In this document: piece by piece, positions 40,501-52,000 of the stretch
Layout of the letters: each line of letters starts with the position of its first letter
Position numbering within the stretch: the first letter of the stretch is position 1
Assembly (NCBI GenBank): GCA_017590115.1
Contig: JAGGNK010006892.1
Location: 14,051,736-14,115,735 of the forward strand
Direction of reading: 5' to 3'
Source of the DNA: Montifringilla adamsi
Lineage: Eukaryota > Chordata > Aves > Passeriformes > Passeridae
Length of the DNA stretch: 64,000 bases
The notes under the pieces: generated by a model
The model's input: only the letters and a program-made list of their open reading frames with translations
Database searches by the model: none
What the model was told of the DNA's origin: nothing
Program-made: the position numbers and the translations under genes

Positions 40501-43500
40501 TCATCCAGGTGGAAATATGACCCCTGTAAATCTGCCACATCAGAGAAACCCACAGTGAACTGTTAACAAATGCAAGATACACAGGCTGCTGCTACCTCTG
40601 GATTTTATGAGTTTTCCAAGCACATTAGCACTAGCAGACATTCCCTTCCAAGAAAATTATGATATCTGAGGAACTGTGTGAGGCTATAAATGAATGAACA
40701 GTACTTAACCTGCACTAAAAACCCATGGTTCTATCAAATCTGCCCCAAAAGGGCACAGTTGCCTGAACACTAATTTTATGAACCACACCAGTGCCCCATG
40801 CAATTAAAGACATGAAGTTGATCTGAACTGGAAACTCCAGGGGCAGTTGTATTTCAATGAGATCTGATGCAATGACTTTCTGTTTTAATATCCCAGTACC
40901 TAGAATCTTATGCTGCTCGTGAATTGTGAACAGCTATAAATAGGACCATATCCTGGACAGATTGGAGCTACTCCGATGGAGAAAAGCTGAGCTGAAATGA
41001 AAACTTGGACAAGAACACAGGATGAATGGAATGGATGCTGGAACTCAGCACAGGAGCTTTTAGAGGCAGGTATTTGCCCTGCAGTGCGAATCCTTCGTTG
41101 TTTATCTTCCTGGTGTTTACTGCTGCTCCTTTCCCAAAAAGTTGTGGTAAGCTGAGCGCATCCTCTGTGCTCTGGTCTCAAAGGGTTTGGGTAGAAGGTG
41201 GCCCAGGTACCAAGTCCTGCCCTTCTGTTTTGATAGCAAACTGCTAATAAAACTGCTAAATGCTATGTGAGTAGCTGCTAAGTGGAATTCATGAACCTCC
41301 TGGGATTCAGGCCACAGCAGTTATTAATGTTTTGTGCAGATAGTATCACGTTAACAGGAAGCACCCCATTCTGTCCCTTCCCAAGCAGTAAAGTTTACAG
41401 GGCCTTTTGTGCCAGATGCTCTGCCTCAAGGCTCCTTAAGGGCTGGGAAACACCTCACTTGGGCTGTTCTGCCAAAGCTTGTCAAATAAACAGAGACCTA
41501 CCCTCTCTCTCTACCCCAGAAGTAGAGGTGATCCTGCATGAATGTGGAGTCCAAGTTTGCAGCATGTGGCGTGTGTCCAGCAGCAGGGACGAGTGTGAAG
41601 CTGAATGGGGAGCCCCTACAACTCAGCTGTAGGAACAGGCACAGCGCAGTACAGGGAGAGTCTGAACACTGGGTGCTCCACGTGGAATCACCACTGTGGC
41701 AATCTAGGGCCATCTTCCCATGGCTACACCTAGTGCCCAGATACCAGGGAAGACTTTTAAGTCCCAGCCCTATGGATGAACCAGCCAATGATTCTACCAA
41801 TTCTTAATATTCCCTTCAGCCTTATGCTCTGTGAAATTCAGTCCAGCACATCAAAGGGAAGTTTGCCTTTGAAGGGCTGCATGCTTCCTGCATGCAAACA
41901 TTGCTCTGATTTAATTAAGTTTGATTTTTTTAATCAGTGTAGTTAAATCAGTACTGTGCTTGTGAGCAAATATGGCTGGCATAAGTATCTCAATGTGTAC
42001 GTGGCTCAATATCAACACCTCCTAGAAGCAAGTGACATTTGAATTTTCCTACCATGCACATTTTCCCTGTTTTTCCTGTATCTTCCTTCTCATTTTTTAT
42101 GCCTTATTTCTTTCATTCACACTAATACGCTCATAAGATTGTTTATTTTTGGTTTCTCTGAACTGAAGGTTTTCTTACTGTCCTTGTCCAGTGTTCAGTC
42201 TTTCAATTGCAAATTGCGAGGCAAAGTCGAAAGTCAGTAACGGGATATACATCCACAAGGACCTCAGGAGGAGCTAAGTATCAGACATGAAAGGATAGCA
42301 TTTCATTTAAGATAAGGCTTAATCTCTTCCCTTTGTGTGCAACATTTCCAAACTTAATCTGAGCACTTGTGCCTGGAGCCATTTAACTTTGCTCTCGGGT
42401 AGGTGCATAGTGGTGGGGACACACAGAACCAGAACCACAGCTTAATCCTGAGTACAAAAGATAGGTGCCATTAAGACAAAGGAGGCTGACCTTAGGAAAC
42501 ATCTACTAAGTGTTCAGATATGGGCAGAACACACATCTCTTCAGTATAAGCTTGAGCCTTATTGGATCTCAGTGTACATATTACACTACCTGAGTCCTGG
42601 AAAACCCACGATCCTTAGCACCCACAGTGATACTCAGCATTATTGTTTCTATTCGTATTCAACATATTCTTGAGAAAAGACATTCTATCACCTAAACTTT
42701 GCTGGGGGAGGTATTTTCAGATGCTTGTCCCAAAATTACAGTTGAGAAACATGGTTATCAGCATACAGGTCATAAATAACCTGCACTGTTTTTTGTGTTA
42801 CAGCCAGGTGTTGCCAACAGACTCCCTGGAGCTCCACAAAGCACTGGCCACATAGACAGCCAAATCCCCACTTCAGTGGTTTGAGGCACAGAGTGATAAA
42901 TTAGGTAACATGAGTCAGGTTGGCATACAAGGGACTGGTGAGAATTATACATTCCTAACAGAAACGTTCATAGTAACTAGAATGGGAAGTTATTGAGGTT
43001 GCACTAAGAATAGGGCATCTTTGTTTTATGGCTGATGGGACTTAAATTTATTGCAAGGAGAAAGTGGACTGTTGACATTGGCTCTTTAGGAAACATGAAG
43101 GAAGCTCCCATGGGCAGGGGACCCTTTCGAGTATAACATACACTCATCCATAAAAATTGTCACGTTATCTTCCTTGCTCTGTATCCATTTCAGGCATCAC
43201 TTTCTCTGTCTCTCTAATTCACAACCCAGACAGTTTTTACTGTGAGTGTAATATACAGCCCTGAGGGCCGTATTTTTTGTCAGTTTGTGTTTTTAACATG
43301 CTGATGGATTGTATTGTACTTCTGATCCCACCCTGGATTTACTATTTTCCATTCACCATAGAGGACTCCCTTTTCCTAATAGCTTGTGGGACTGTCAAGC
43401 TATGAATGACAGACATTAAAAGAAAAAAAAATGATGGACAAGATTTTAAGGTGTGCCTTCATAACACACTGCAAAATTTTTCACTACAAGACTAGGATAC

Positions 43501-43763
43501 TTTCAAAAGTGATTCAGATGAATAAAAAATGAACTAGACATCCTCCCACTTACTTGGGATCCAAAAGGAAACAGCTCTATTTTTCTTAAAGTGTGTTGGA
43601 TTACTCCATATAAGCTGATGTACATATCTTCAGCCTCTGTAAGCCAAGGTGGGAGCCCAGACTTCACTGCATTCCATTGACCAAGGTCTTGGCTCTCCTG
43701 TCTGTCTTGGCTATAACAGCATCCCCAGCATTTTAGAGATTAAGTGGTCTGTTACATGAGTGG
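37521..43763. other. Intergenic, no gene recognised
   Basis: 6.2 kb upstream of ARHGAP20. Open frames are short and unrecognised. A short CAGGC tandem lies at about 38756-38774. No mobile element is recognisable. Confidence 0.65.
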
Positions 43764-43976
43764 GGTGGGTTGACCCTGGTTGGATGCTAAGTGCTTACAA
43801 AGCCACTCCATTACTCTTCTCTGTCGCTGATGGGCTCGTCCTTGGGAAGTGGTGGGACTGTCTTGGAGCTGGCTGGCATTGGTTCTCTTGGAAATGGGAG
43901 AAGCTTCTGGCAGCTTCTCACAGAGGCCACCACACACACACACAATACCAAAACCTTGCCACACAAACCAAATACA
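43764..43976 (-). mobile_element. ERVL-type solo LTR remnant, internally deleted
   Basis: Read on the minus strand it begins TGTATTTGGTTTGTGTGGCA, continues with AAGGTTTTGG, TCTGTGAGAAGCTGCCAGAA, CCAATGCCAGCCAGCTCCAA and GAGCCCATCAGCGACAG, and ends ATCCAACCAGGGTCAACCCA. I recognise these as the two ends of a common avian ERVL-type LTR; the promoter-containing middle appears deleted, leaving about 213 bp. A CA dinucleotide run (about 43930-43943) has grown inside it. No internal viral sequence is adjacent and no exact target duplication is visible. Family and strand come from memory of the consensus. Confidence 0.65.
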
Positions 43977-44265
43977 GTGAGGCCTGAAATTCCTGGATCT
44001 TCTGTCTGATATGGACAACAAGGACTGTTGACCTCCAAATGGAGTCTGACTTTTACTGCAGTGCAAGAGGGTGTAATTTCTAGAAAGGGGAGGCCAGCAG
44101 GAGCAAGGCAGAGGAGTGCTGAAAATCTCTGCCAGGCTCCTACCACAGTCACTCTGCCTCACAACTGCTACTTAGAACATCCTAATGTTTTAAGAAAAAA
44201 ACCCAATGGTTTCGGAGTGTATCCCAGCTGCTCCCAATTCCAACACGGTAATTGTAATATGCAGG
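43977..44265. other. Unique spacer between LTR and ancient CR1
   Basis: Nothing recognised in this 289-bp stretch. Confidence 0.6.
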
Positions 44266-44700
44266 CTTAAAAAGGACTTAAGATCACCTAACCTCATCAT
44301 CAGGCAGTTTTACCTCAGTCTTTCCTCAATTACTTTTTCTTAGAAATGAGGGGTGATGGGGATGTGCAGCCTCCCTTGTGAGCCTGTCTCTTCGTTGTCA
44401 CCTCAGCTGGGAACTATTTTCCCTCATGAAACCATCTCCTCCTCAGCTAAGCCTATGACAACATGTCCTAACCCCAGGGGATATGAGCAGAGTTTTTTCT
44501 TTCCTCCTTAGAGCTACCTTCTACATATTTGGACACTATGTCCCCACAACCCTTATTTCTAGACTAAACAATACCAAATCCTTCAGCTTTCCTTGCAGTC
44601 CATGATTCCTGATCCTCCGATCCATCTTGTTTTCTGAATTCTTTGCATTTTGGTACATTTTCTTTCTAAATCATCATTTCCAAAGCAGGATGTGTTTTGT
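44266..44700 (-). mobile_element. Old, diverged CR1 LINE 3' region
   Basis: Starts with a decayed CR1 tail (AAAAAGGACTTAAGATCACC) and continues with ACATATTTGGACACTATGTC, TTATTTCTAGACTAAACAAT and CCAAATCCTTCAGCTTTCCT, the reverse-complement 3' region of older CR1/L3-like families. It is far more diverged than the copies at 14 and 61 kb, so it is an old insertion. Confidence 0.7.
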
Positions 44701-45224
44701 TTGTAAGGATGATGTGCACATGTTTCTCTTCCTTTCACACCCCACTTCCAACCCAAATGTTTCCCTGCTTTTTTATTAAAAAAAAGCTGTGGGGAGAGGT
44801 ACGGGGAGATTGGCAGTCAACCCTTAATATTTTACAAAAATATTTGTTATTCTCCATGATATGGAAAGCCATTTAGCAAAGTAAAATACATTCATTTTAC
44901 ATTTCTTAAGTGACATTATAACTGTTGAACTCAGAAAATATCCACAAAGCTATTCTAGTTCAAGTTTATATGAGATTCCAGCAGATATTCCCATCACGCT
45001 TACTTTTCAATATCAAATCTGTGACCCAGCATTTCTCCTGAATCAGCAGGATATGGGCCCTGGTTATCAAGCAAAGCTAAATGGTTATTGCTTTTAAATT
45101 AACAGAAAGGTTATTGCTACTGAGGTACACAGATTTGGGTGGAAAGCTAAGCTGCAGGACAATAGTGGGCTTGAATTATTTTAGGATTCCAGCTTGAGGA
45201 AAAAGAAAGGGTTGTTACTGTTAT
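44701..45224. other. Intergenic, nothing recognised
   Basis: About 520 bp of AT-rich DNA without a recognisable repeat or reading frame. Confidence 0.6.
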
Positions 45225-45285
45225 CATAGAACCATAGAATGGTTTGGGTTGGGAGAGACCCTAAAGGTCATTGGGTTTCAATGTC
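45225..45285 (-). mobile_element. CR1 LINE 3'-tail fragment
   Basis: CATAGAACCATAGAATGGTT followed by TGGGTTGGGAGAGACC is the reverse complement of a CR1 3' end, truncated after about 60 bp. Confidence 0.85.
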
Positions 45286-48200
45286 TCTGTTATAAATGCC
45301 AGATCCTTCAAAACAAAAGACTGTTTTATAAACTTTGTTAAAAATTAAACTTAAAGTAGGAAAACCAAAATATAAAAAAAATGATTAACACATTTTGGAA
45401 GAAAGATTCCTTCAGATAACTGGAAGAGTGAAAATGTTAATTGCCATGAATGCAGAGGATTTGGGCCAGAATAACAGCAGAGAGGACTGGAAGGGGTGGA
45501 AGGAGATGGGGAGGAAGAAGAGGCTCAGGGCTGGCAGCCATAGAGCTGCTGAGTCAAGAAATGCCACATGCAGCGAGAAGGGACATGGAGGTATCAGGGG
45601 TGTTGCATTTTCAAGTTACTGAAAGCCGTGATTTTTCTTAAAGGAGCATGACTTTTTTTCCCCATGACTCTTTTTACATGTTGCACTTATATGATCTAGT
45701 ACTCATATGGGGGTTTTCTCTCAAGGGAGCTCTCTGACATGGGGTTGGGCAGCATCAGCAATACAGCAGTGCCACACATTACAACATTTTGCACACAACT
45801 TCAATACAGAAACACCTCATAATTATTTTAGTGTAAATGGGATATAAGCTAATGTCATTCCTGAGAAATAAAGCATGTAGCATAGAAAATCACTGTTAGG
45901 TGCTCCTGGACCGTCTTCATGGAACATGGGCAACATGGCAAGCCTGCCAGCTGCACATCTTATGTATTTGCAGTTGACAAAACATAGTTGCCTGTGGGAA
46001 TGTGTTCCTAGTCATGAAAATAAAAAATACATTTAAAAAAACAGTTTAAAATTGTTGTCAAGGAGAGCACTGGCATTTATTAAAAAGAAATCTGAAGTAG
46101 TTATCACAGGACTATCATTTTGATTCAGCTGCTGTTCAAGGTTCACAGATTAATTTCTGCACTGAAGAGATTTGCTCTTGGCTCGAAGACTTACAGGTCA
46201 GTGGAAACTCTTGATCCTGAGACTCTGTCAAGAAAAATGAGTGATTTATGGGGTTTGGCCGAGTCTTGTTCTTACCAGGCCAATTTCAGTAACCAAGGCA
46301 GCAAAAAATCTGTATCAATTGAACTGAAATTAAAATGTGTAAAAATGTACACTCTAGGTTTTGCAGGATTTCCAGTGTTTTGCAGTATGACAAAATGACA
46401 CATATTTTTATGTCCCCAGGACAATTCTGCTGGTTTCAAAAGGCTGAGCTGACACTGATGGCACGTGATCCACTTATTCTACAATTCATTCTGGCTTTGT
46501 GCTTTATTTAATGCTTTGCAATTTTCTTTGGATACCCAGATTTTATAGTTACCTCACTGGACTGCTGAGGAAAAGTAAAAAGCTGCTGGAGGAAGGTTAT
46601 TTCACCCACAAATTCATCAACATTCCAAGCCTTTTCTAGCTTACATTTCCTTCTCCTGCACCTGAATTCAAACCCATTAAAAACAGTCCAGGAAACTTCC
46701 ACCTCTGCATTAACACTCAAGATGCTCGTAAATAATATTTCTTTAACAGGGGTTTGTAATTTGATGTTAATGAAACCTCTGGGGTAGCACCATGTCTGAG
46801 AAGGAGCTGGTGCCAGAAAGTAGGTTGATATGTGGTTGCAAATCATCAGTGTTATCAGTGGAAACCCTTGGAATTACATCAGTGCCAGAGCTCTCCCTTT
46901 CTCTTTATTTCAGAAGTTTCCATTGGCAGAAAAATAAAAGTCCTGCATCGCACCTCCTGCATAGTTTACATTGCAAATTCCAGAGCCCTGGCTGCTCCAC
47001 CACGTGGATCCCAAAGCACCACAGCCCTGCTGCTTCCCATCTGCTGCCAGCCCCTCCAGACCACCCCAGCAGTGTGAAAGGCTCCATACCCCCCCGGAAA
47101 GATGCCTTTCGTTTAAGACCCCTTCCAGAGTTGGGCTGGGGGAGGAGGCCAGCACTCCGATGCAAAGCTGTGCTACAGCCTTGCAGGACTCTGCTGGGAA
47201 GTGTGATGGGTGCTTTGTGAAGTGGTGGGGTGGCACACAGGACCTGTGCCTCCTAAGTCTGGACCTAAAGGTATAATATCAGAGTATAATATAATAAAAC
47301 TCTTGAAGTTGTGACATAAAAACAAGTCTCTTAAACCACAGCCCCTCACACTGTCCAGCAGATTGATGTCATTTGCAGACTCATTAACCTGACACAGATA
47401 TTCCAGAATATTGTAGCTGCCTGTCTCTTCCTCTTTCAAACCCTCTGAAAACAGAGCGCTGCTGGTGGTATTTAACCCCACCAGGCAGCCCTGGCCATCC
47501 CCAGCATGCTCCATCCTTGTCTCCCCTTGCATCCATCCCCTCTACTCTGGGATGGCTACCCTGCGTGTTTTCTCTGCCTCCAGCTGCTACTTACCCCAAC
47601 CCAAAAGAGTATTTCTTCAAGCTCCATGTCTTAAAGAAAGGAAATAAGGTGATCTTGACTGTGGCTTTGGCTGCTTTATTGCCTAATGGGCATGTATGGA
47701 TTGAAGTGTAATTGTCATAAGAGCATTAGGTAATGAGCTATGAGCACGGCAATGGGGATAACAAATGATTTGCTCTTCCAGACAGTCACACCAGAAAGCT
47801 AACAGTCATCACTGAGAGCTCCTTCTTTTACTCAGGGCTTTGAATACTATAAAATCTGTCAGTAAAATAAATACCATTTTAGGGAATAATAATACCCTGC
47901 CGCTAAATTAATATCTAAATGACATTATGGAAGGATTTTCATTATAAAACTTATTTTCTTTCTGGCCTATATATTGATCAATGTGGAGCGAGTATCATTT
48001 TGTCTGCTAGTTGTTGCTGTTCTCAAGTGGGAATTAATCTGAACCAGGAGCTTTCTTGATCCACAAGCCACTCAGCTCTCTGCATAAAGCACTGTAATTT
48101 TACACAGTCCCTGTAAACTGGAGCATTATATCAGCTGTGGTCAGCATTTTCATATGATGCTTACCAGTAAAGTTGTAATGTTCATTTATGAGTGGGACCG

Positions 48201-48799
48201 TAGACTTACTGGAGCAAAATACTCCCACAATACTATAGAAAATTGCACAGAATGGTAATAAAAGTAAAATGAGAATTGAAGTGCAGCTCAGATGAGCAAT
48301 TGTGGCTGATAAAAAGTCACTGGTGTCTTAGCTTCCCTGCATGAGGGATGACAAGGATGGTGGTATCCAAAAACCTCCAAGAACTCTTTATTTGTCTGAT
48401 CTCAAAGTTAAAATTTTCTTGCCACAATATCACTTCTCCCCCTTTGCTTTCTACAGTTACCTATTTTCCCAGGCATAAACCAAAACCAAATTGTTTTCCC
48501 TTGTTTCACCCTTATTTGTTGTTCGTTCATCTTTCTGAATAACTGCTAGCATTAGTCATTTGTTCTCAGTGGTGCTCACATGCTGCCTGTGTCTGGAGGA
48601 CTTTGAGGCTAGCTGGCAGCAGAAAGCAAGCTGTAGGCCAGAGACTTTGTTCTGGGCTGTACATCGCCCTGCCCTGCAGGTTGGCTACCGCTGATCCTGG
48701 CTGTTAGCCTGTCCTGCTTTTCTGCAAAATGAATTGAAGGTTGGCTGATCATGAGGCTTCTCTACTAAATGTTTTGTTATGCCTCATAGCTCTGTGTTT
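45286..48799. other. Intergenic, no gene recognised
   Basis: No coding exon recognised. A GC-richer patch lies at about 46970-47240, with overlapping open frames on both strands and no known peptide. The stretch 47640-48250 is AT-rich, with TAAT-type homeodomain-like words and no repeat signature. Confidence 0.6.
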
Positions 48800-49065
48800 G
48801 TAGCTTTCCAGCCAGATTTTAATCCATGTGACAATGTTCATTTCCAGGCCAGTTTTGATTATTATTCTTTGGTGTGAGATACCCTATCATTTGCTTCCCT
48901 AAAATCCCAGAATATTTCCTTAACGTCATTGCTTTTGTCCAGTAATAGTAAAACGCCATTATAAAATGTAATCAAGACTGTTTGGCAAGATCTTTCATTT
49001 AGAAACACATGTGGCTTATTGCACATAATTCCACTGCTCTGTTGATGTTTCATGATCATAATTTC
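48800..49065 (-). mobile_element. Ancient CR1/L3-type LINE, reverse-transcriptase motif-A remnant
   Basis: The minus-strand translation of about 48862-49059 reads FLNERSCQTVLITFYNGVLL, then LLDKSNDVKEIFWDFREAND and RVSHTKE. The family pattern is K-SCLTNLI-FY-EV--L-DEG-AVDVVYLDFSKAFDTVSH. The second Asp of motif A (KAFD) aligns with the retained AND, so the catalytic block is still readable although many family residues are changed. Downstream, CCAGCCAGATTTTAATCCAT corresponds to the WIQNWL-type codons. No 3' tail survives. This is an old relic and not a gene. Confidence 0.8.
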
Positions 49066-52000
49066 AATCTTAATGTTGTATTAATGTGGAGGGAAGGGAG
49101 GGACAAATACACACACATTTGTTTCATACCTGACCAATCATTTTTTATGCATTTACACTTCCTACAATGTAGAGAACATATGCAAGGGAGCTATGTTATT
49201 TTTCCATGTGGTTTAGGCTGTTTGTTTATTTTGTCATTAGTTCTCAGTGAGAAGGTCATCCTTTCCCCCAGATGTTTATTACTTTCCAAACCAAAAAAGA
49301 TTTCTCTCATAACTTGCATTGCAGACCTAATACTTGTAAAATGCATGAACGATGCCAACACAGTAATGGTTTCAAGAACTTTCTATACACAAAGCTGGTT
49401 TACCACCACGTCATGGCTCATCACAATTTAGAAGAGAGGCGTAGCTTTTAATTAGTAAACCAAGTCTTGGCCAATTTGAAAACACAATGCATGGGATGTG
49501 AGAAGTGGGGATGTGTGAGAGATTTGGGAGAGATTTGATGCACTGGTTTCTCTCCGTTTTCCCATTTACTTCCATTATTTATTTTCACATATTCCCTACA
49601 AGAAAGAAAAAAGGGTGACAAACAGGAAGCATTTGGATGTTGACTCATTGGAAGAAACTAGTCCAAATTTGATAACTCTGTTTTCAACCTTAACCTTTAT
49701 ACCTTTCTGACCCTTCTTAGGTATATTTACATCTCTGAAAATGTAGAATACATAAACATGGAGGTTCCTGAGGTTTAAATATATTATCTCTACTGAAGAA
49801 TTTTCTCTTTGCAGATTTTGTAATTACTGTGGGTGTACTCAGCTACCTCTGCATAGGTTATTACTGACTGCAAGGAGAGCAGGCTTCAAAATTAGCTCAT
49901 ATACACATGATAGAGAACTGACAAGGACAAGTTAATACATTGCAGTTTCAGGTTTCTATGAGCCTGAAGGTGTATATGTGTGTATGTTTTTTGCCTTTGG
50001 AAATATGACAGATATGTTTCCTTGAGGAAATGAAAGATGTGTATTCAGTATATAATGTAAAAATGAACTTGTTGTTTGGAAGGGGGTGGCTCAAATTTCT
50101 GATATGTCTGAAGTTGAATTTCTTCATATAGAGTCTCTATTTTTGCCTTGATAGAATGAGAACACTGGTGGGACTTGCTAGAGAAGTTTATTTTGCTAGC
50201 CAAAAGCTGACTAGGCATCTCTGAGCAGCAGGTGGTAAGGACAAGAGATAGGTTGAAATAAATCACCATAACGAACAGGGTTTGTTTTAAGAAGAAAGAA
50301 ATTGTTTTAATTACACCAAATTCCACTTGTGACTTTCTCCTCAGCAGAGGCAAGCTGTAACTACTTTATGTTGAGCAAAATATAAATCTTTTGTTCTGGT
50401 ATTATAATAGCCAAAACGTCAGAGATAATGTTACTTGATTTAAAGTTTGTGGCATCCACTTGATATGGAAAGGTGAGAGCCACATTGTAGAGCATCACAG
50501 CAGTAATCATACCAAATGTCAGGACAGAAACAGTTTGTTTCTTTTCCTCATTGTGGGATTTTTGCTACAGACAAGTCCTAAACCAGTATTTTATGTCAGT
50601 TGTCCTAAGGGCAATATTAGCAACTGCAACCAGCATTATTATCTTATCTGCAACCCAGCATTTTTGTAAGTTTGTCCCAGAAATATTTTTGACTGAGTCT
50701 GCCTCACTTTCACAGAAGCCAAATGTGACACTGATCACCATGCCACATGCCTGGACAGGCAGACTTTGGGCTTGGCTGGGACGTGCAGTGAGTCACCTGT
50801 GAGAGAGATATGACCTCAGGGATGCAGAATTCAGATCCTGTCTCTAAATTAAGTTACCCTCCAGAAAGCTGCTGAATCAGTCTCTAAATCAACTCAATAC
50901 TATTTTCTGTTCTGAAATCATAGTGCTTGGATAAATTAGTTCAGCTCACATGGCACCATCAGAGGCAGCCAAATGGGAAACAGTGGTGCCCAGCTGAAAA
51001 TGGAAGGGGCAATGTCCAGGGTAGGAGAAGTAACTGGGCATAATCAGGCTCAAGTTTGAGGGAAATCTGTCTCACTAAATTAATTATTAAAAATGTAAAA
51101 AAACATCTCAAAAAACCCAAGTTTTAAAATGTTTCAGATTTTGAACATCACTTTAGTTTAAAACTTACTAAAATACAGCCTAATTAATAAAATACAGCTG
51201 CGTGGGTAGAGGCTGTGAAAATGCATGCACCTTCTGATGCATTGTCTTGGCTAGTATTCAGAAAGAGTCAAATCATCAAGTGTTCTGGTACAGTATCTCA
51301 CAAGCACTGCAGTAGATGGGAGTCTCGACTGTCCTTTGCACCTTCCCAGCAACACTGTGGTCACCATCCCTGGAGATCTGCAGAAACAGCCCAAACTAGG
51401 GATGTTGTGGGTCTGCCCCTTCCCACCTTAGTGACAGCTATTGGGGGAAATAATCTCACAAGGTAACAACCAAAACATATCTCTAGAAACTTGATACTCT
51501 AGCAATTTTTTATAAAATAAGACTATGACTCAAACAACAAAAAAAGTAAATTCCATGCCCTTCCACAAGTTTTCTGCTGCTTAAGCTGTCTTTGGAAATG
51601 GTGATTATTATTGACAGTTTAGCTTCTTATGTAAAAACAAAGAATTTTGAGGGAGGCTTTCTTTTCTATCTGTTAAATTGTGTATGAAAGGATTTGGAAT
51701 GAATATGCAAATGTAGAAAAGGAAATAGGCAGTAATTGTGTGGGAAATAGACAGTAATTGTGTGTAAGCCTAATTAAATACATATTTTCCCGTTGTTTGT
51801 GATTGTTGTCATCCATGGGAAAGGTGATTGCAAATGACATCTGTCTGTGCCTGTCTACAGTGAGCTTCCCACTTCCCACCATCAGAAAAGAAAGGAATGC
51901 TTCCCTTGTCCTTTCTAGGTGGTGACTGCTCCTTAGCACAGTGTGTTCATGCATTGCTCATTTTCCCTCTTTTCATCTGTCAAAACTCAGTATCACACTA

